Source: Dyella flava | Lineage (GTDB): Bacteria > Pseudomonadota > Gammaproteobacteria > Xanthomonadales > Rhodanobacteraceae | Length of the DNA stretch: 64,000 bases | Assembly (NCBI RefSeq): GCF_016904955.1 | Contig: NZ_JADIKE010000039.1 | Span: 558,001-622,000 of the forward strand | Direction of reading: 5' to 3' | Shown here: positions 18,235-26,089 of the stretch, one piece after another | How the letters are laid out: the number at the start of each line of letters is the position of its first letter | How positions within the stretch are numbered: position 1 is the first letter of the stretch | Notes under the pieces: generated by a model | The model's input: the letters and a program-made list of their open reading frames with translations, nothing else | The model's database searches: none | What the model was told of the DNA's origin: nothing | Program-made: the position numbers and the translations under genes

Positions 18235-18849
18235 TCAGGGCGCGCTGAGGCCGGCGGCGGCAAAGCGGATCAGGTGAGCGGCGGTCTGTTCGCGATGGGT
18301 GGTTTCGCTCACATCGCTCTTGCGCTGGATGATGCCGAAGCCGGACATGGCGTGGGTCAGGGCGCCCGTTACCAGGTCGATGCGCCAGTACAGCTCCTCC
18401 TTGCTGAGATTCGGCAGCAGGCGAGCAAATTCGGCGGTGAATTGACGCATGACATGGCCGTAGTTCTCGGACAGGAACTTGCGCAGGCTGTCGTCGTGAT
18501 CGGCAAAGGCCCGGGCCAGCACGCGCATGAACAGGCCCCCGCCACCGTCGTGGGACAGGTCAAGGGCGGGCCGGATGAAGGCCGAAAGCACGTCCTCCAG
18601 GGTCGTGCCGGGCTGACCGGCGACCTGCTTCAGGGCAGCCATACGGCGGGCATTGAGCTGGTCCAGGCGGCGCTTGAAGACCTCTTCGACCAGGTTGTCC
18701 TTGGAGCCGAAGTGGTAATTGACCGCGGCGAGATTCACGCCGGCGGCGGCCGTGAGCTGGCGGAGCGAGGCGCCTTCGAAGCCGCGCTGGGCAAACAAGG
18801 CCTCGGCGGCGGTCAGGATGCGTTCCTTGGTGGAAGCGGAGCTGTTCAC
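18235..18849 (-). CDS. psrA: TetR-family regulator of fatty-acid metabolism (PsrA-like)
   Basis: About 204 residues from GTG 18849 (an ATG at 18889-18891 would add 14 residues). N-terminal HTH: ERILTAAEALFAQRGFEGAS...LTAAAGVNLAAVNYHFGSK, in which the VNLAAVNYHFGSK recognition region is a near match to Pseudomonas PsrA. PsrA represses beta-oxidation genes until it binds long-chain fatty acids. Two palindromes of the form published for PsrA (CAAAC-N4-GTTTG) lie immediately upstream, and beta-oxidation genes lie immediately downstream, so autoregulation and control of fadN-fadA are likely. The upstream ATG would place the first operator inside the coding sequence, one reason for preferring the GTG, although neither start has a strong ribosome-binding site. 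Confidence 0.82.
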   Translation of the reverse strand: MNSSASTKERILTAAEALFAQRGFEGASLRQLTAAAGVNLAAVNYHFGSKDNLVEEVFKRRLDQLNARRMAALKQVAGQPGTTLEDVLSAFIRPALDLSHDGGGGLFMRVLARAFADHDDSLRKFLSENYGHVMRQFTAEFARLLPNLSKEELYWRIDLVTGALTHAMSGFGIIQRKSDVSETTHREQTAAHLIRFAAAGLSAP

Positions 18850-18872
18850 GGGTAGCGCCCATCCGATCGAAT

Positions 18873-18886
18873 CAAACGATCGTTTG
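18873..18886. promoter_or_regulatory. PsrA-type operator 1
   Basis: Perfect 14-bp palindrome CAAACGATCGTTTG, fitting the G/C-AAAC-N2-4-GTTT-G/C box described for Pseudomonas PsrA. It sits 24 bp upstream of the GTG start of the PsrA-like gene. Confidence 0.7.
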
Positions 18887-18913
18887 AGCATACGCGCCGG
18901 GCTCGGGGGGAGT

Positions 18914-18928
18914 CAAACGATCGTTTTG
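18914..18928. promoter_or_regulatory. PsrA-type operator 2
   Basis: CAAACGATCGTTTTG with the same 12-bp core AAACGATCGTTT as operator 1. The core centres are 41 bp apart, close to four helical turns, so two dimers would bind on the same face of the DNA. It lies between the regulator gene and ndk. Confidence 0.68.
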
Positions 18929-19124
18929 TTTTGTGTGGGTGCTGGGCTCTACATGGCGCCCAGACTGGGTTCGGCGGCCACCGGGCGGGGTTGCTTATGG
19001 GCTAGAATCTGTCAAACTTTCGTGCGCTAAATCCGTATTTCGCGGCGCATTTAGTTCTAAATTCCGCTGACGTACCAAGTCAGACCGCCCATTAAAAATA
19101 ATCCGTATACCCGGAGCAGACCGT

Positions 19125-19550
19125 ATGGCGCTGGAGCGCACCCTTTCCATTATCAAGCCCGATGCCGTTGCCAAGAATGTTGTCGGTGAAATCTACGCCC
19201 GCTTCGAGAAGGCCGGGTTGAAAGTCGCTGCAGCAAAGATGAAGCATCTTTCGCGTAAAGAGGCGGAAGGTTTCTACGCGGTACACCGCGAGCGTCCGTT
19301 CTTCAATGCGCTGGTGGAATTCATGATTTCCGGTCCGGTCATGATCCAGGTGCTGCAGGGCGACAATGCGATTCTCAAGAATCGCGAACTGATGGGCGCC
19401 ACCAATCCGAAGGATGCTGCCAAGGGCACGATCCGCGCCGACTTCGCTGATTCGATCGATGCGAATGCCGTGCACGGTTCGGATGCTGCTGAAACGGCTG
19501 CGGTGGAAATCGCCTATTTCTTCGCTGCGACTGAAGTCTTCCCGCGCTGA
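19125..19550 (+). CDS. ndk: Nucleoside diphosphate kinase
   Basis: 141-residue enzyme that moves the gamma phosphate from ATP to NDPs through a phosphohistidine. It starts ALERTLSIIKPDAV (the classical N-terminus) and contains the active-site His in SIDANAVHGSDAAE (NxxHGSD motif, about 117). Full family length. GGAG stands 8 bases before ATG 19125. First gene of a packed plus-strand run (ndk-rlmN-pilW-rodZ-yfgM-bamB-der); rlmN follows after 11 bp. Confidence 0.98.
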   Translation: MALERTLSIIKPDAVAKNVVGEIYARFEKAGLKVAAAKMKHLSRKEAEGFYAVHRERPFFNALVEFMISGPVMIQVLQGDNAILKNRELMGATNPKDAAKGTIRADFADSIDANAVHGSDAAETAAVEIAYFFAATEVFPR

Positions 19551-19561
19551 GATGTGATGTT

Positions 19562-20680
19562 GTGAACCAGATGGAAAAAGTCAATCTGCTCGATTTCGAT
19601 CGCCAGGGGCTGCGTGAGTTTTTCGCGCAGCTCGGCGAGAAGCCGTATCGTGCCGAGCAGGTGATGAAGTGGATCTATCACCATCTGGAAGACAACTTCG
19701 AGAACATGACCGATGTGGGTAAGGCGCTGCGCGCCAAGCTCGAGGCTTCGTGCTACATCGGTCCGCCCAAGACAATGTTTGACAAGGGCGCCGCCGACGG
19801 CACGCACAAGTGGCTGCTCGGCATGGATGGCGGCAACGCCGTCGAAGCGGTGTATATCCCGGAGCCGACCCGCGGCACGCTGTGCGTGTCCTCGCAGGTG
19901 GGCTGCGGCCTGAACTGCCAGTTCTGTTCCACCGCCACCCAGGGCTTCAACCGCAATCTGGCCACCTCCGAAATCATCGGCCAGATGTGGGTTGCCGCCA
20001 AATACCTCGGCAATGTCACACACCAGAACCGTCGCATCACCAACGTGGTGATGATGGGCATGGGTGAGCCGCTGCTGAACTTCGACAACGTTGTGCATGC
20101 GATGAGCCTGATGCGCGACGACCTTGGCTTCGGTCTTGCCTCCAAGCGCGTCACGTTATCGACTGCCGGCCTTGTGCCGATGATCGACAAGCTGTCCGAA
20201 GCCATCGACGTATCACTGGCCGTGTCGCTGCATGCGGCGAACGACGAGCTGCGAACCGAACTGGTGCCGCTCAACAAGCGTTATCCGATCGCCGAACTCA
20301 CGGCTGCGTGCCAACGCTGGATTGCACGCAAGCCGCGCACGTCGATTACCTTCGAATACACGCTGATGAAGGGTGTGAACGATCAGCCTGAGCATGCGCG
20401 CCAGCTGATCAAGTTCATGCGGCGCCTGCCCACCTGCAAGGTCAATCTGATTCCGTTCAACCCGTTCCCGGGTACGCGCTTCGAGCGCTCGGAACCGGAT
20501 GTGATTCGCGCCTTCCAGACGCAACTGCTCAATGCAAACATCCTGACCATGCTGCGGCGCACGCGCGGCGATGATATCGACGCTGCCTGTGGCCAGTTGA
20601 AAGGCCAGGTACTCGATCGCACACGCCGTCAGGCTGAATTCCAGAAACGACTGGCCGAGGATGCAGCTCATGCGGCGTGA
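19562..20680 (+). CDS. rlmN: 23S rRNA (adenine-2503-C2)/tRNA methyltransferase
   Basis: 372-residue radical-SAM methyltransferase that methylates A2503 of 23S rRNA and A37 of some tRNAs. The iron-sulfur ligating motif is CGLNCQFC (Cx3Cx2C, about 117-124), followed by STATQGFNR; the catalytic cysteine near the C-terminus is in DDIDAACGQL. The GTG at 19562 gives the full frame; the ATG at 19571 (MEKVNLLDFDRQGL) is an alternative with the usual RlmN opening. Its 3' end overlaps pilW by 20 bp, so translation is probably coupled. Confidence 0.96.
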   Translation: MNQMEKVNLLDFDRQGLREFFAQLGEKPYRAEQVMKWIYHHLEDNFENMTDVGKALRAKLEASCYIGPPKTMFDKGAADGTHKWLLGMDGGNAVEAVYIPEPTRGTLCVSSQVGCGLNCQFCSTATQGFNRNLATSEIIGQMWVAAKYLGNVTHQNRRITNVVMMGMGEPLLNFDNVVHAMSLMRDDLGFGLASKRVTLSTAGLVPMIDKLSEAIDVSLAVSLHAANDELRTELVPLNKRYPIAELTAACQRWIARKPRTSITFEYTLMKGVNDQPEHARQLIKFMRRLPTCKVNLIPFNPFPGTRFERSEPDVIRAFQTQLLNANILTMLRRTRGDDIDAACGQLKGQVLDRTRRQAEFQKRLAEDAAHAA

Positions 20681-21467
20681 TCGCCTGTTGCCTTGTCTGT
20701 GCATCATGGTCCTTGCCCTGGCGGGCTGCCACACGTCTCCGACGATCCCGCCGCCGCCGTCTGATCCCAAGCTGCCCGCTGAAACCAAGGCGCAGAAGGC
20801 GCAGAGCGCAGCGGATGTTCATACGCGTCTGGCGCAGCACTACATCGACATCGGCAATCTGCAGGGCGCGCTGGAGAAGGTGAAGATCGCTGTTTCCGAC
20901 GACCCGACCTACGTGCCGGCCCAGACGGTGATGGCCTACATCTACGAGCGCATCAACGACTTGCCGAATTCGGAAATCCATTATCGCCGCGCCGTCGAGT
21001 TGCAGCCGGACAAGGGCGATACCAACAACAACCTGGGCCAGTTCCTGTGCCGTGAAGGCAAGGTGCAGGAGTCGCTGCCTTATTTTGCCAAGGCAGTCGC
21101 CGATCCGTTCTACCAGACGCCCGATGTGGCCCTGACCAATCAGGGCGTTTGCCAGTTGCAGATCAATGATCGCGTGAATGCTGAAACCAGTTTCCGTGAA
21201 GCAGTGAAGCGCAATCCGAACAACGCCACGGCGTTGCTGCAGATCACCAATCTGCTTTACCTCAATCAGCGCTATTTCGATGCGAGTGCCTTCCTGCAGC
21301 GCTTCGATGCGCTGGGTCAGGCCACTCCCGATTCGCTGAAGCTTGGCTACGAAATCGAATCTCGCTTGGGCAACATGGAAGCAGCCCAAAATTACACCAA
21401 ACGGCTACTCAGCCAGTTCCCGGATTCGGAACAGGCACAAGCCCTCAATCAAACCGTACGCCCATGA
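20661..21467 (+). CDS. pilW: Type IV pilus biogenesis/stability lipoprotein PilW (PilF)
   Basis: 268-residue outer-membrane pilotin-like lipoprotein: short basic N-terminus, hydrophobic stretch and lipobox LALAGC (Cys22), then about six tetratricopeptide repeats covering about 50-260. PilF/PilW guides assembly of the PilQ secretin for type IV pili. Its presence between rlmN and rodZ is the gene order of Xanthomonads and pseudomonads. The ATG lies inside rlmN (20-bp overlap), and the stop overlaps the rodZ start by 4 bases (ATGA). Confidence 0.93.
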   Translation: MQLMRRDRLLPCLCIMVLALAGCHTSPTIPPPPSDPKLPAETKAQKAQSAADVHTRLAQHYIDIGNLQGALEKVKIAVSDDPTYVPAQTVMAYIYERINDLPNSEIHYRRAVELQPDKGDTNNNLGQFLCREGKVQESLPYFAKAVADPFYQTPDVALTNQGVCQLQINDRVNAETSFREAVKRNPNNATALLQITNLLYLNQRYFDASAFLQRFDALGQATPDSLKLGYEIESRLGNMEAAQNYTKRLLSQFPDSEQAQALNQTVRP

Positions 21468-22504
21468 TTTCCGAGCAGTCCAATCCGGACGGGCAGGAGG
21501 AGAGCATCTCCGCCGCACCCGCCACGACCGCAGTGAACATGGATGAAAACGCTGCCGAATTTCGTTTCAACGAAGCCCCCGGTTTTGGTTCGCGTCTGCG
21601 TGCCGTACGTGAGGCACGTGGTCTGGACCTGGAGACCTGCGGCCACGCCCTGCGTTTGCCGGTGCGTGTGCTGCGTCAGCTCGAGAACAACGAGCTTGAC
21701 GGCATCGACTATCAGGTTTATCTCGGCGGTTACATCCGCAAGTACGCGCGTTATCTGGAGATTGATGACGCCGAAGCCGAAACGGCTGTTGCACGGCTGA
21801 AGCCGAGTCAGCCTCCGCTGGTTGCGACGGGCGGGGTTTCGCATTCGCGCTATCTGCTGGATCGCTATGCCACGGCAGCTACCTATGTGGTACTGACCCT
21901 GGTGATCGCGGTGCCGATCGTGTGGCTGGGCATGCGCGGCACACTCTCGCGCGACATGAGCCATCTGGCACCGCTGGATGCTGCGCCGGTCGCGCAACAA
22001 GATGCGCCGCCGGTGCCGGCTTCTTCCAGCAGCGCGGCGAAGGCCGTCGCGAGCAACGCGGCAACATTGGCACAGACGGCCACGCCTGCGCCGGCTCCCG
22101 CGGCTTCGGCAGCGCGCACGGCCGAACAGCAGCCTCTGCTTGCTTCGATGGTGCCGGTGCCGAATCTCGACGGGGATGCCAGCGTGACGCCGCCCCCTGC
22201 CAACGTTGCCGATGCGGCTAATGTTGGCAGCGGTAGCCACAGCCTGACGCTCAATTTACCGAACAGCAGCTGGGTCGAGGTGATCGGCAAGGACGGTTCG
22301 CGTCTGGAATACGGTCTGCTGCCGGCCGGTACGTCCAAGACCTACCATAGCGATCAGCCGTTGGAAGTGCGCATCGGTAACGCAACCGGTGCGCAGGTCA
22401 GCGTCGATGGTCAGCCGGTGACGCTGGATCCGTACCGTCGATCCAACGTGGCGCATTTCCGCGTCGATATCCAGGATGGCAAGGCCGCCCCGACGGGCGC
22501 CTGA
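21464..22504 (+). CDS. rodZ: Cytoskeletal protein RodZ
   Basis: 346-residue bitopic inner-membrane protein that links MreB to the elongasome and keeps rod shape. Cytoplasmic Cro/RodZ-type HTH at about 38-105 (FGSRLRAVREARGLDLETC...), a single TM helix at about 140-160 (VVLTLVIAVPIVWLGM), an Ala/Pro-rich periplasmic linker to about 235, and the DUF4115-type beta domain at the C-terminus (SLTLNLPNSSWVEVIGKDG). Overlaps pilW by ATGA. In E. coli ispG and hisS follow rodZ; here yfgM follows instead. Confidence 0.92.
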   Translation: MISEQSNPDGQEESISAAPATTAVNMDENAAEFRFNEAPGFGSRLRAVREARGLDLETCGHALRLPVRVLRQLENNELDGIDYQVYLGGYIRKYARYLEIDDAEAETAVARLKPSQPPLVATGGVSHSRYLLDRYATAATYVVLTLVIAVPIVWLGMRGTLSRDMSHLAPLDAAPVAQQDAPPVPASSSSAAKAVASNAATLAQTATPAPAPAASAARTAEQQPLLASMVPVPNLDGDASVTPPPANVADAANVGSGSHSLTLNLPNSSWVEVIGKDGSRLEYGLLPAGTSKTYHSDQPLEVRIGNATGAQVSVDGQPVTLDPYRRSNVAHFRVDIQDGKAAPTGA

Positions 22505-22659
22505 TGGCGGGGCGCTAACGCCCCTCGAACATCCTCGATCGGTTATGCTTGCGCATTGTCCGCCTGCAAGGCGGGCAATGCCGGCTGCCGCCGGGTCGCG
22601 GCGGCTCCTGGGACACCCTTTCTGGCGCCTCGCGGCGTCTTTTGCGATACGGTGATTGC
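22505..22659. other. Intergenic hairpin cluster between rodZ and yfgM
   Basis: 155-bp gap in an otherwise almost gapless run. It contains three inverted repeats: GGGGCG-CTAA-CGCCCC (22509-22524), CCGCC-TGCAA-GGCGG near 22560, and a GCCGCC/GGCGGC pair near 22586-22605. None is followed by a T-run, so they are not clear terminators; they may cause pausing or mRNA processing between the rodZ and yfgM parts, or mark where ispG-hisS are found in E. coli. Confidence 0.45.
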
Positions 22660-23310
22660 ATGGCATTTGATGCATACGACGACTACGAACAGAGCGAACG
22701 CGTACAAAAGTGGCTGCGACAGAACGGCCTGTCGATCGCTGTGGGTGTGGTCATCGGCCTGATCGCCATTTTCGGCTATCAGCAGTGGCGGAATCATCAG
22801 GCTACGCATCAACTGGCCGCGTCAGGTCTTTATCAAGAGCTGCAATCGGTCATCGACAACGGCAATACCAATGCCAGCGATGTGCTGATCCAGCAGCTGA
22901 TGAGCAATTACGCCGACACCCCCTACGCGATGTTCGCCGTCAGCGACCGTGCGCGCCACCAGGTCGAGGCCAAGCAATACGACAAGGCGCTCGAATCGCT
23001 CTCGTGGGCGGAGCAGCACGCCGTCAGCCCGGAACTCAAGGCCCTGGTGGAAGTGCGCATGGCGCATGTGCAGCTGGCCAAGGGCAATGCCCAGGATGCG
23101 CTGAGCACACTGGACCGCGTGCCCGCCGACAGCTACGCCATCGTGAGTCAGGAACTACGTGGCGATGCGCTGGTCAAGCTTGGACGGCGTGACGATGCCC
23201 TCAAGGCCTATCAGGCAGCCGTGAAGGCCATGGGCCCGAGTGTTCAGCAGGGCAATGAAGTGCAATTGAAAATCGACGATCTGGCCACGGCCGGGAAGCA
23301 GGGTGCATGA
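22660..23310 (+). CDS. yfgM: YfgM/tetratricopeptide-like inner-membrane protein (SecYEG-associated chaperone)
   Basis: 216 residues from ATG 22660 (MAFDAYDDYEQSERVQKW). A short cytoplasmic segment, one TM helix at about 24-42 (LSIAVGVVIGLIAIFGYQQW), then a periplasmic TPR-like domain (TPR_21 type). E. coli YfgM is a periplasmic chaperone partner of PpiD at the SecYEG translocon. The open frame extends to 22549, but that part translates the intergenic hairpins. The stop overlaps the bamB ATG by 4 bases, so the two are translationally coupled. Confidence 0.9.
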   Translation: MAFDAYDDYEQSERVQKWLRQNGLSIAVGVVIGLIAIFGYQQWRNHQATHQLAASGLYQELQSVIDNGNTNASDVLIQQLMSNYADTPYAMFAVSDRARHQVEAKQYDKALESLSWAEQHAVSPELKALVEVRMAHVQLAKGNAQDALSTLDRVPADSYAIVSQELRGDALVKLGRRDDALKAYQAAVKAMGPSVQQGNEVQLKIDDLATAGKQGA

Positions 23311-24506
23311 AACGTTTTGGGCTGATCGTATTGACCGCTTCACTGGTGGCTCTCGCGGGCTGTCATTCCTTCAAAAAAGAAAACATCCAGCCGCCGACGC
23401 CGCTGGACAAGAATTTCAAACCCACCGTCCAGGTGACGCGGGTGTGGAAGACGCGCGTCGGCCATGGTGCCGGCGCGAGCGGCGTGCGCATGCAGCCTAC
23501 GGTCGTTGGCGACGTCCTGTACGCCGCCAGCACCGATGGCGCGATTGGCGCTTACGACGCGGCCACCGGCAAGACCATCTGGGAAAACAAGTCGCGCGTC
23601 AAAGGCTGGTTCGGTTGGGGTGACAAGAAGCGCAAAGACGCTTTCTACTCCGGCGGTCCGGCGGTTTCCGGGGATCTGCTGGCCATCGGTACGCTTAACG
23701 GCCACGTCTACGGCTTGAACGTGAAGGATGGCAGTCAGCGCTGGGATACCGCGCTGCCCTCCGAAGTCATCGATTCGCCGACCATTGCCGGTCCGCTCAC
23801 CATCGTGCGCACCCAGGACGGCCGTGTGTACGGTCTTGATAGCAACACCGGCGAGCGCCGGTGGGTGAATGACCAGGGTAACGTGCCGCTACTCAGCCTG
23901 CGCGGCAATGGCCCGCTCTTGGTAGCCAACGGCGTGGTGTTCTTCGGTAGCGACGACGGCAAACTGATCGCCTTGCGCCTGGATAATGGCGAGAAGCTCT
24001 GGGAACAGAAGCTGGCGAGCGGCGAAGGCCGCACCGATATCGAGCGCATGAACGATGCCGATGGCAGTGTCCTGCTTGATGGCAGCACGCTTTATGCCGC
24101 GGCGTACCATGGCAACCTGACCGCCATCGACGGCCCCAGTGGCCGCCCGATGTGGGCCCGCCCGTTCTCCACCTATACCTCCATGGCCGTTAGCGGCAAC
24201 AGCCTGTTCGGCGCGGACACCGACTCGCAGGTCTGGGCGTTCGACAAGAGCAGTGGCGCCGACATGTGGAAGAACACCAACCTCAAGTATCGCTGGATCA
24301 CGGCTCCCGCTGTGCAGGGCGATTACGTGGTGGTCGGTGACATCGAAGGCTACGTGCACTGGCTGCAGGTGGGTGATGGCGCCTTGGCCGGCCGCGAGCG
24401 CCTGTCCAAGAAGGCGATCCGCGCACAACCGGTCGTGGCGGGTGATCTGGTGTACATCGAAGATGTGCAGGGCCACCTCGCTGCTTACCGCCTCGGCGCT
24501 AAGTAA
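23307..24506 (+). CDS. bamB: Outer-membrane protein assembly factor BamB
   Basis: 399-residue lipoprotein of the BAM complex, which inserts beta-barrel proteins into the outer membrane. Signal peptide with lipobox LVALAGC (Cys19), followed by an eight-bladed PQQ-like beta-propeller: repeats such as GTLNGHVYGLNVKDGSQRW, ...DGRVYGLDSNTGERRW and ...DGKLIALRLDNGEKLWEQ are visible. ATG overlaps the yfgM stop; der begins 18 bp downstream. The gene order yfgM-bamB-der is conserved across gammaproteobacteria. Confidence 0.96.
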   Translation: MKRFGLIVLTASLVALAGCHSFKKENIQPPTPLDKNFKPTVQVTRVWKTRVGHGAGASGVRMQPTVVGDVLYAASTDGAIGAYDAATGKTIWENKSRVKGWFGWGDKKRKDAFYSGGPAVSGDLLAIGTLNGHVYGLNVKDGSQRWDTALPSEVIDSPTIAGPLTIVRTQDGRVYGLDSNTGERRWVNDQGNVPLLSLRGNGPLLVANGVVFFGSDDGKLIALRLDNGEKLWEQKLASGEGRTDIERMNDADGSVLLDGSTLYAAAYHGNLTAIDGPSGRPMWARPFSTYTSMAVSGNSLFGADTDSQVWAFDKSSGADMWKNTNLKYRWITAPAVQGDYVVVGDIEGYVHWLQVGDGALAGRERLSKKAIRAQPVVAGDLVYIEDVQGHLAAYRLGAK

Positions 24507-24524
24507 TACCTGGAACCATGATTC

Positions 24525-25925
24525 GTGCTGCCTGTCATCGCCCTGGTCGGTCGTCCCAACGTCGGTAAATCGACCCTTTTCAATGCGCTGACGCGTAGCC
24601 GTGACGCCCTGGTCGCCGACATGCCGGGCGTCACCCGCGATCGTCACTACGGCGTATGCCGTACGGGCGAGCACCCGTTTGTGGTCGTCGACACCGGCGG
24701 TTTATCGGGTGTCGACGAAGGTCTCGATGCACTTACCGCGCAGCAAGTGCGCCTCGCGATCGAAGAGGCGCAGGTGCTGGTGTTCGTGGTCGACGCGCGT
24801 GACGGATTGTTGCCGCAGGACCGCAGCATCCTTGGCGAACTGCGACGCAGCGGCAAGCCCATCATCGCTGCCGTCAACAAGACGGACGGCTTGGACATAC
24901 AGGACGCGCTGGCGGAATTCGCCGTTTTCGGTATCGCCCAGACCTTGCCGCTTTCCGCTGCACATAACCGCGGCACCGAAGAACTCATTGCCGCCGTACT
25001 GCCGCTGCTGCCGGAAGATGCGCACGAAGAGCTGGCGCCAGACGATAACGACAGTATTCGTGTCGCCATCGTCGGTCGCCCCAATGCCGGCAAATCGACC
25101 CTGATCAACCGGTTGCTCGGTGAGGATCGCCTGATCGTCTCGGATGTCGCCGGCACCACGCGCGATCCGATCCGCGTGCCGCTTGAGCGTGATGGCAAGC
25201 GCTACACCCTGATCGATACCGCCGGTGTGCGGCGCAAGGCACGCGTCGAAGAGGCCGTCGAGAAGTTCAGCGTGATCAAGACGCTGCAATCGATGGCGGC
25301 CGCTCAGGTTGTCGTGGTGATGATCGACGCGCGCGAAAACCTTGCCGATCAGGATCTCACCTTGATCGGGCACGTGCTCGATGAGGGCAGGGCACTGGTG
25401 ATTGCCGTCAACAAGTGGGATGGCATGGATGCGTACCAGCGCGAGCAATGCCAGCGCGCACTTGAGCGCAGGCTGGGTTTCGTCGACTGGGCCAAGCAAG
25501 TCTTTATTTCCGCCCTGCATGGCTCCGGCCTGCGCGAGTTGATGCGCGCCATCGTGCGTGCCCATACAGCCGCCATGCGCGAACTCGGCACGTCGGATCT
25601 TACGCGCACACTTGAACGCGCGTACGAAGGCTATCAACCGCCGCTGGTGCGTGGTCATGCACCGAAGTTGCGCTTTGCCCATCCCGGCGGCAGCAATCCG
25701 CCGACGATCGTGATTCACGGCAGCCGCACCAAGCATATTGCGCCGGCGTATCGGCGCTACTTGGAAAACTTCTTCCGTCAGCGTTACAAACTGGAAGGGA
25801 CGCCGGTCAAGATCGAGTTCCGCGAAGGCGAAAATCCTTTCGCAGGCAAGAAAAACGTGCTGAGCGAAGCGCAGCAGCGCAAGCGCCAGCGCATGATTCG
25901 TGAGATGAAGCGACGCAAGCGTTAA
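24525..25925 (+). CDS. der: Ribosome-assembly GTPase Der (EngA)
   Basis: 466-residue double GTPase needed for 50S subunit maturation. Two complete G domains: first with GRPNVGKST (about 8-16) and NKTD, second with GRPNAGKST (about 185-193), DTAG and NKWD, followed by the KH-like C-terminal domain and a basic tail (KRQRMIREMKRRKR). The start is GTG 24525, which puts LPVIALVGRPNVGKST at the N-terminus; the ATG seven bases earlier is out of frame. Confidence 0.97.
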   Translation: MLPVIALVGRPNVGKSTLFNALTRSRDALVADMPGVTRDRHYGVCRTGEHPFVVVDTGGLSGVDEGLDALTAQQVRLAIEEAQVLVFVVDARDGLLPQDRSILGELRRSGKPIIAAVNKTDGLDIQDALAEFAVFGIAQTLPLSAAHNRGTEELIAAVLPLLPEDAHEELAPDDNDSIRVAIVGRPNAGKSTLINRLLGEDRLIVSDVAGTTRDPIRVPLERDGKRYTLIDTAGVRRKARVEEAVEKFSVIKTLQSMAAAQVVVVMIDARENLADQDLTLIGHVLDEGRALVIAVNKWDGMDAYQREQCQRALERRLGFVDWAKQVFISALHGSGLRELMRAIVRAHTAAMRELGTSDLTRTLERAYEGYQPPLVRGHAPKLRFAHPGGSNPPTIVIHGSRTKHIAPAYRRYLENFFRQRYKLEGTPVKIEFREGENPFAGKKNVLSEAQQRKRQRMIREMKRRKR

Positions 25926-26089
25926 GGCGTTCTCTGGCTTCTCATGGAGAAGCTGGGTCGTGGTGTTAATGGATTCTCCCGTCTCAGCGTCAACCTGCGA
26001 GTGCAGGAATGGTATGGGGCAAGGTTTGCCGCCTCATCACCTTCATGTTCCCCGGATAGGTGATGGCCCTGGCGCGCTAAACTGCCGCC

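Noticed and set aside
25937..25953. GCTTCTC-ATG-GAGAAGC hairpin after der as a terminator
   Set aside because: Good stem but followed by GGGTCGTGG with no T-run; reported here only.
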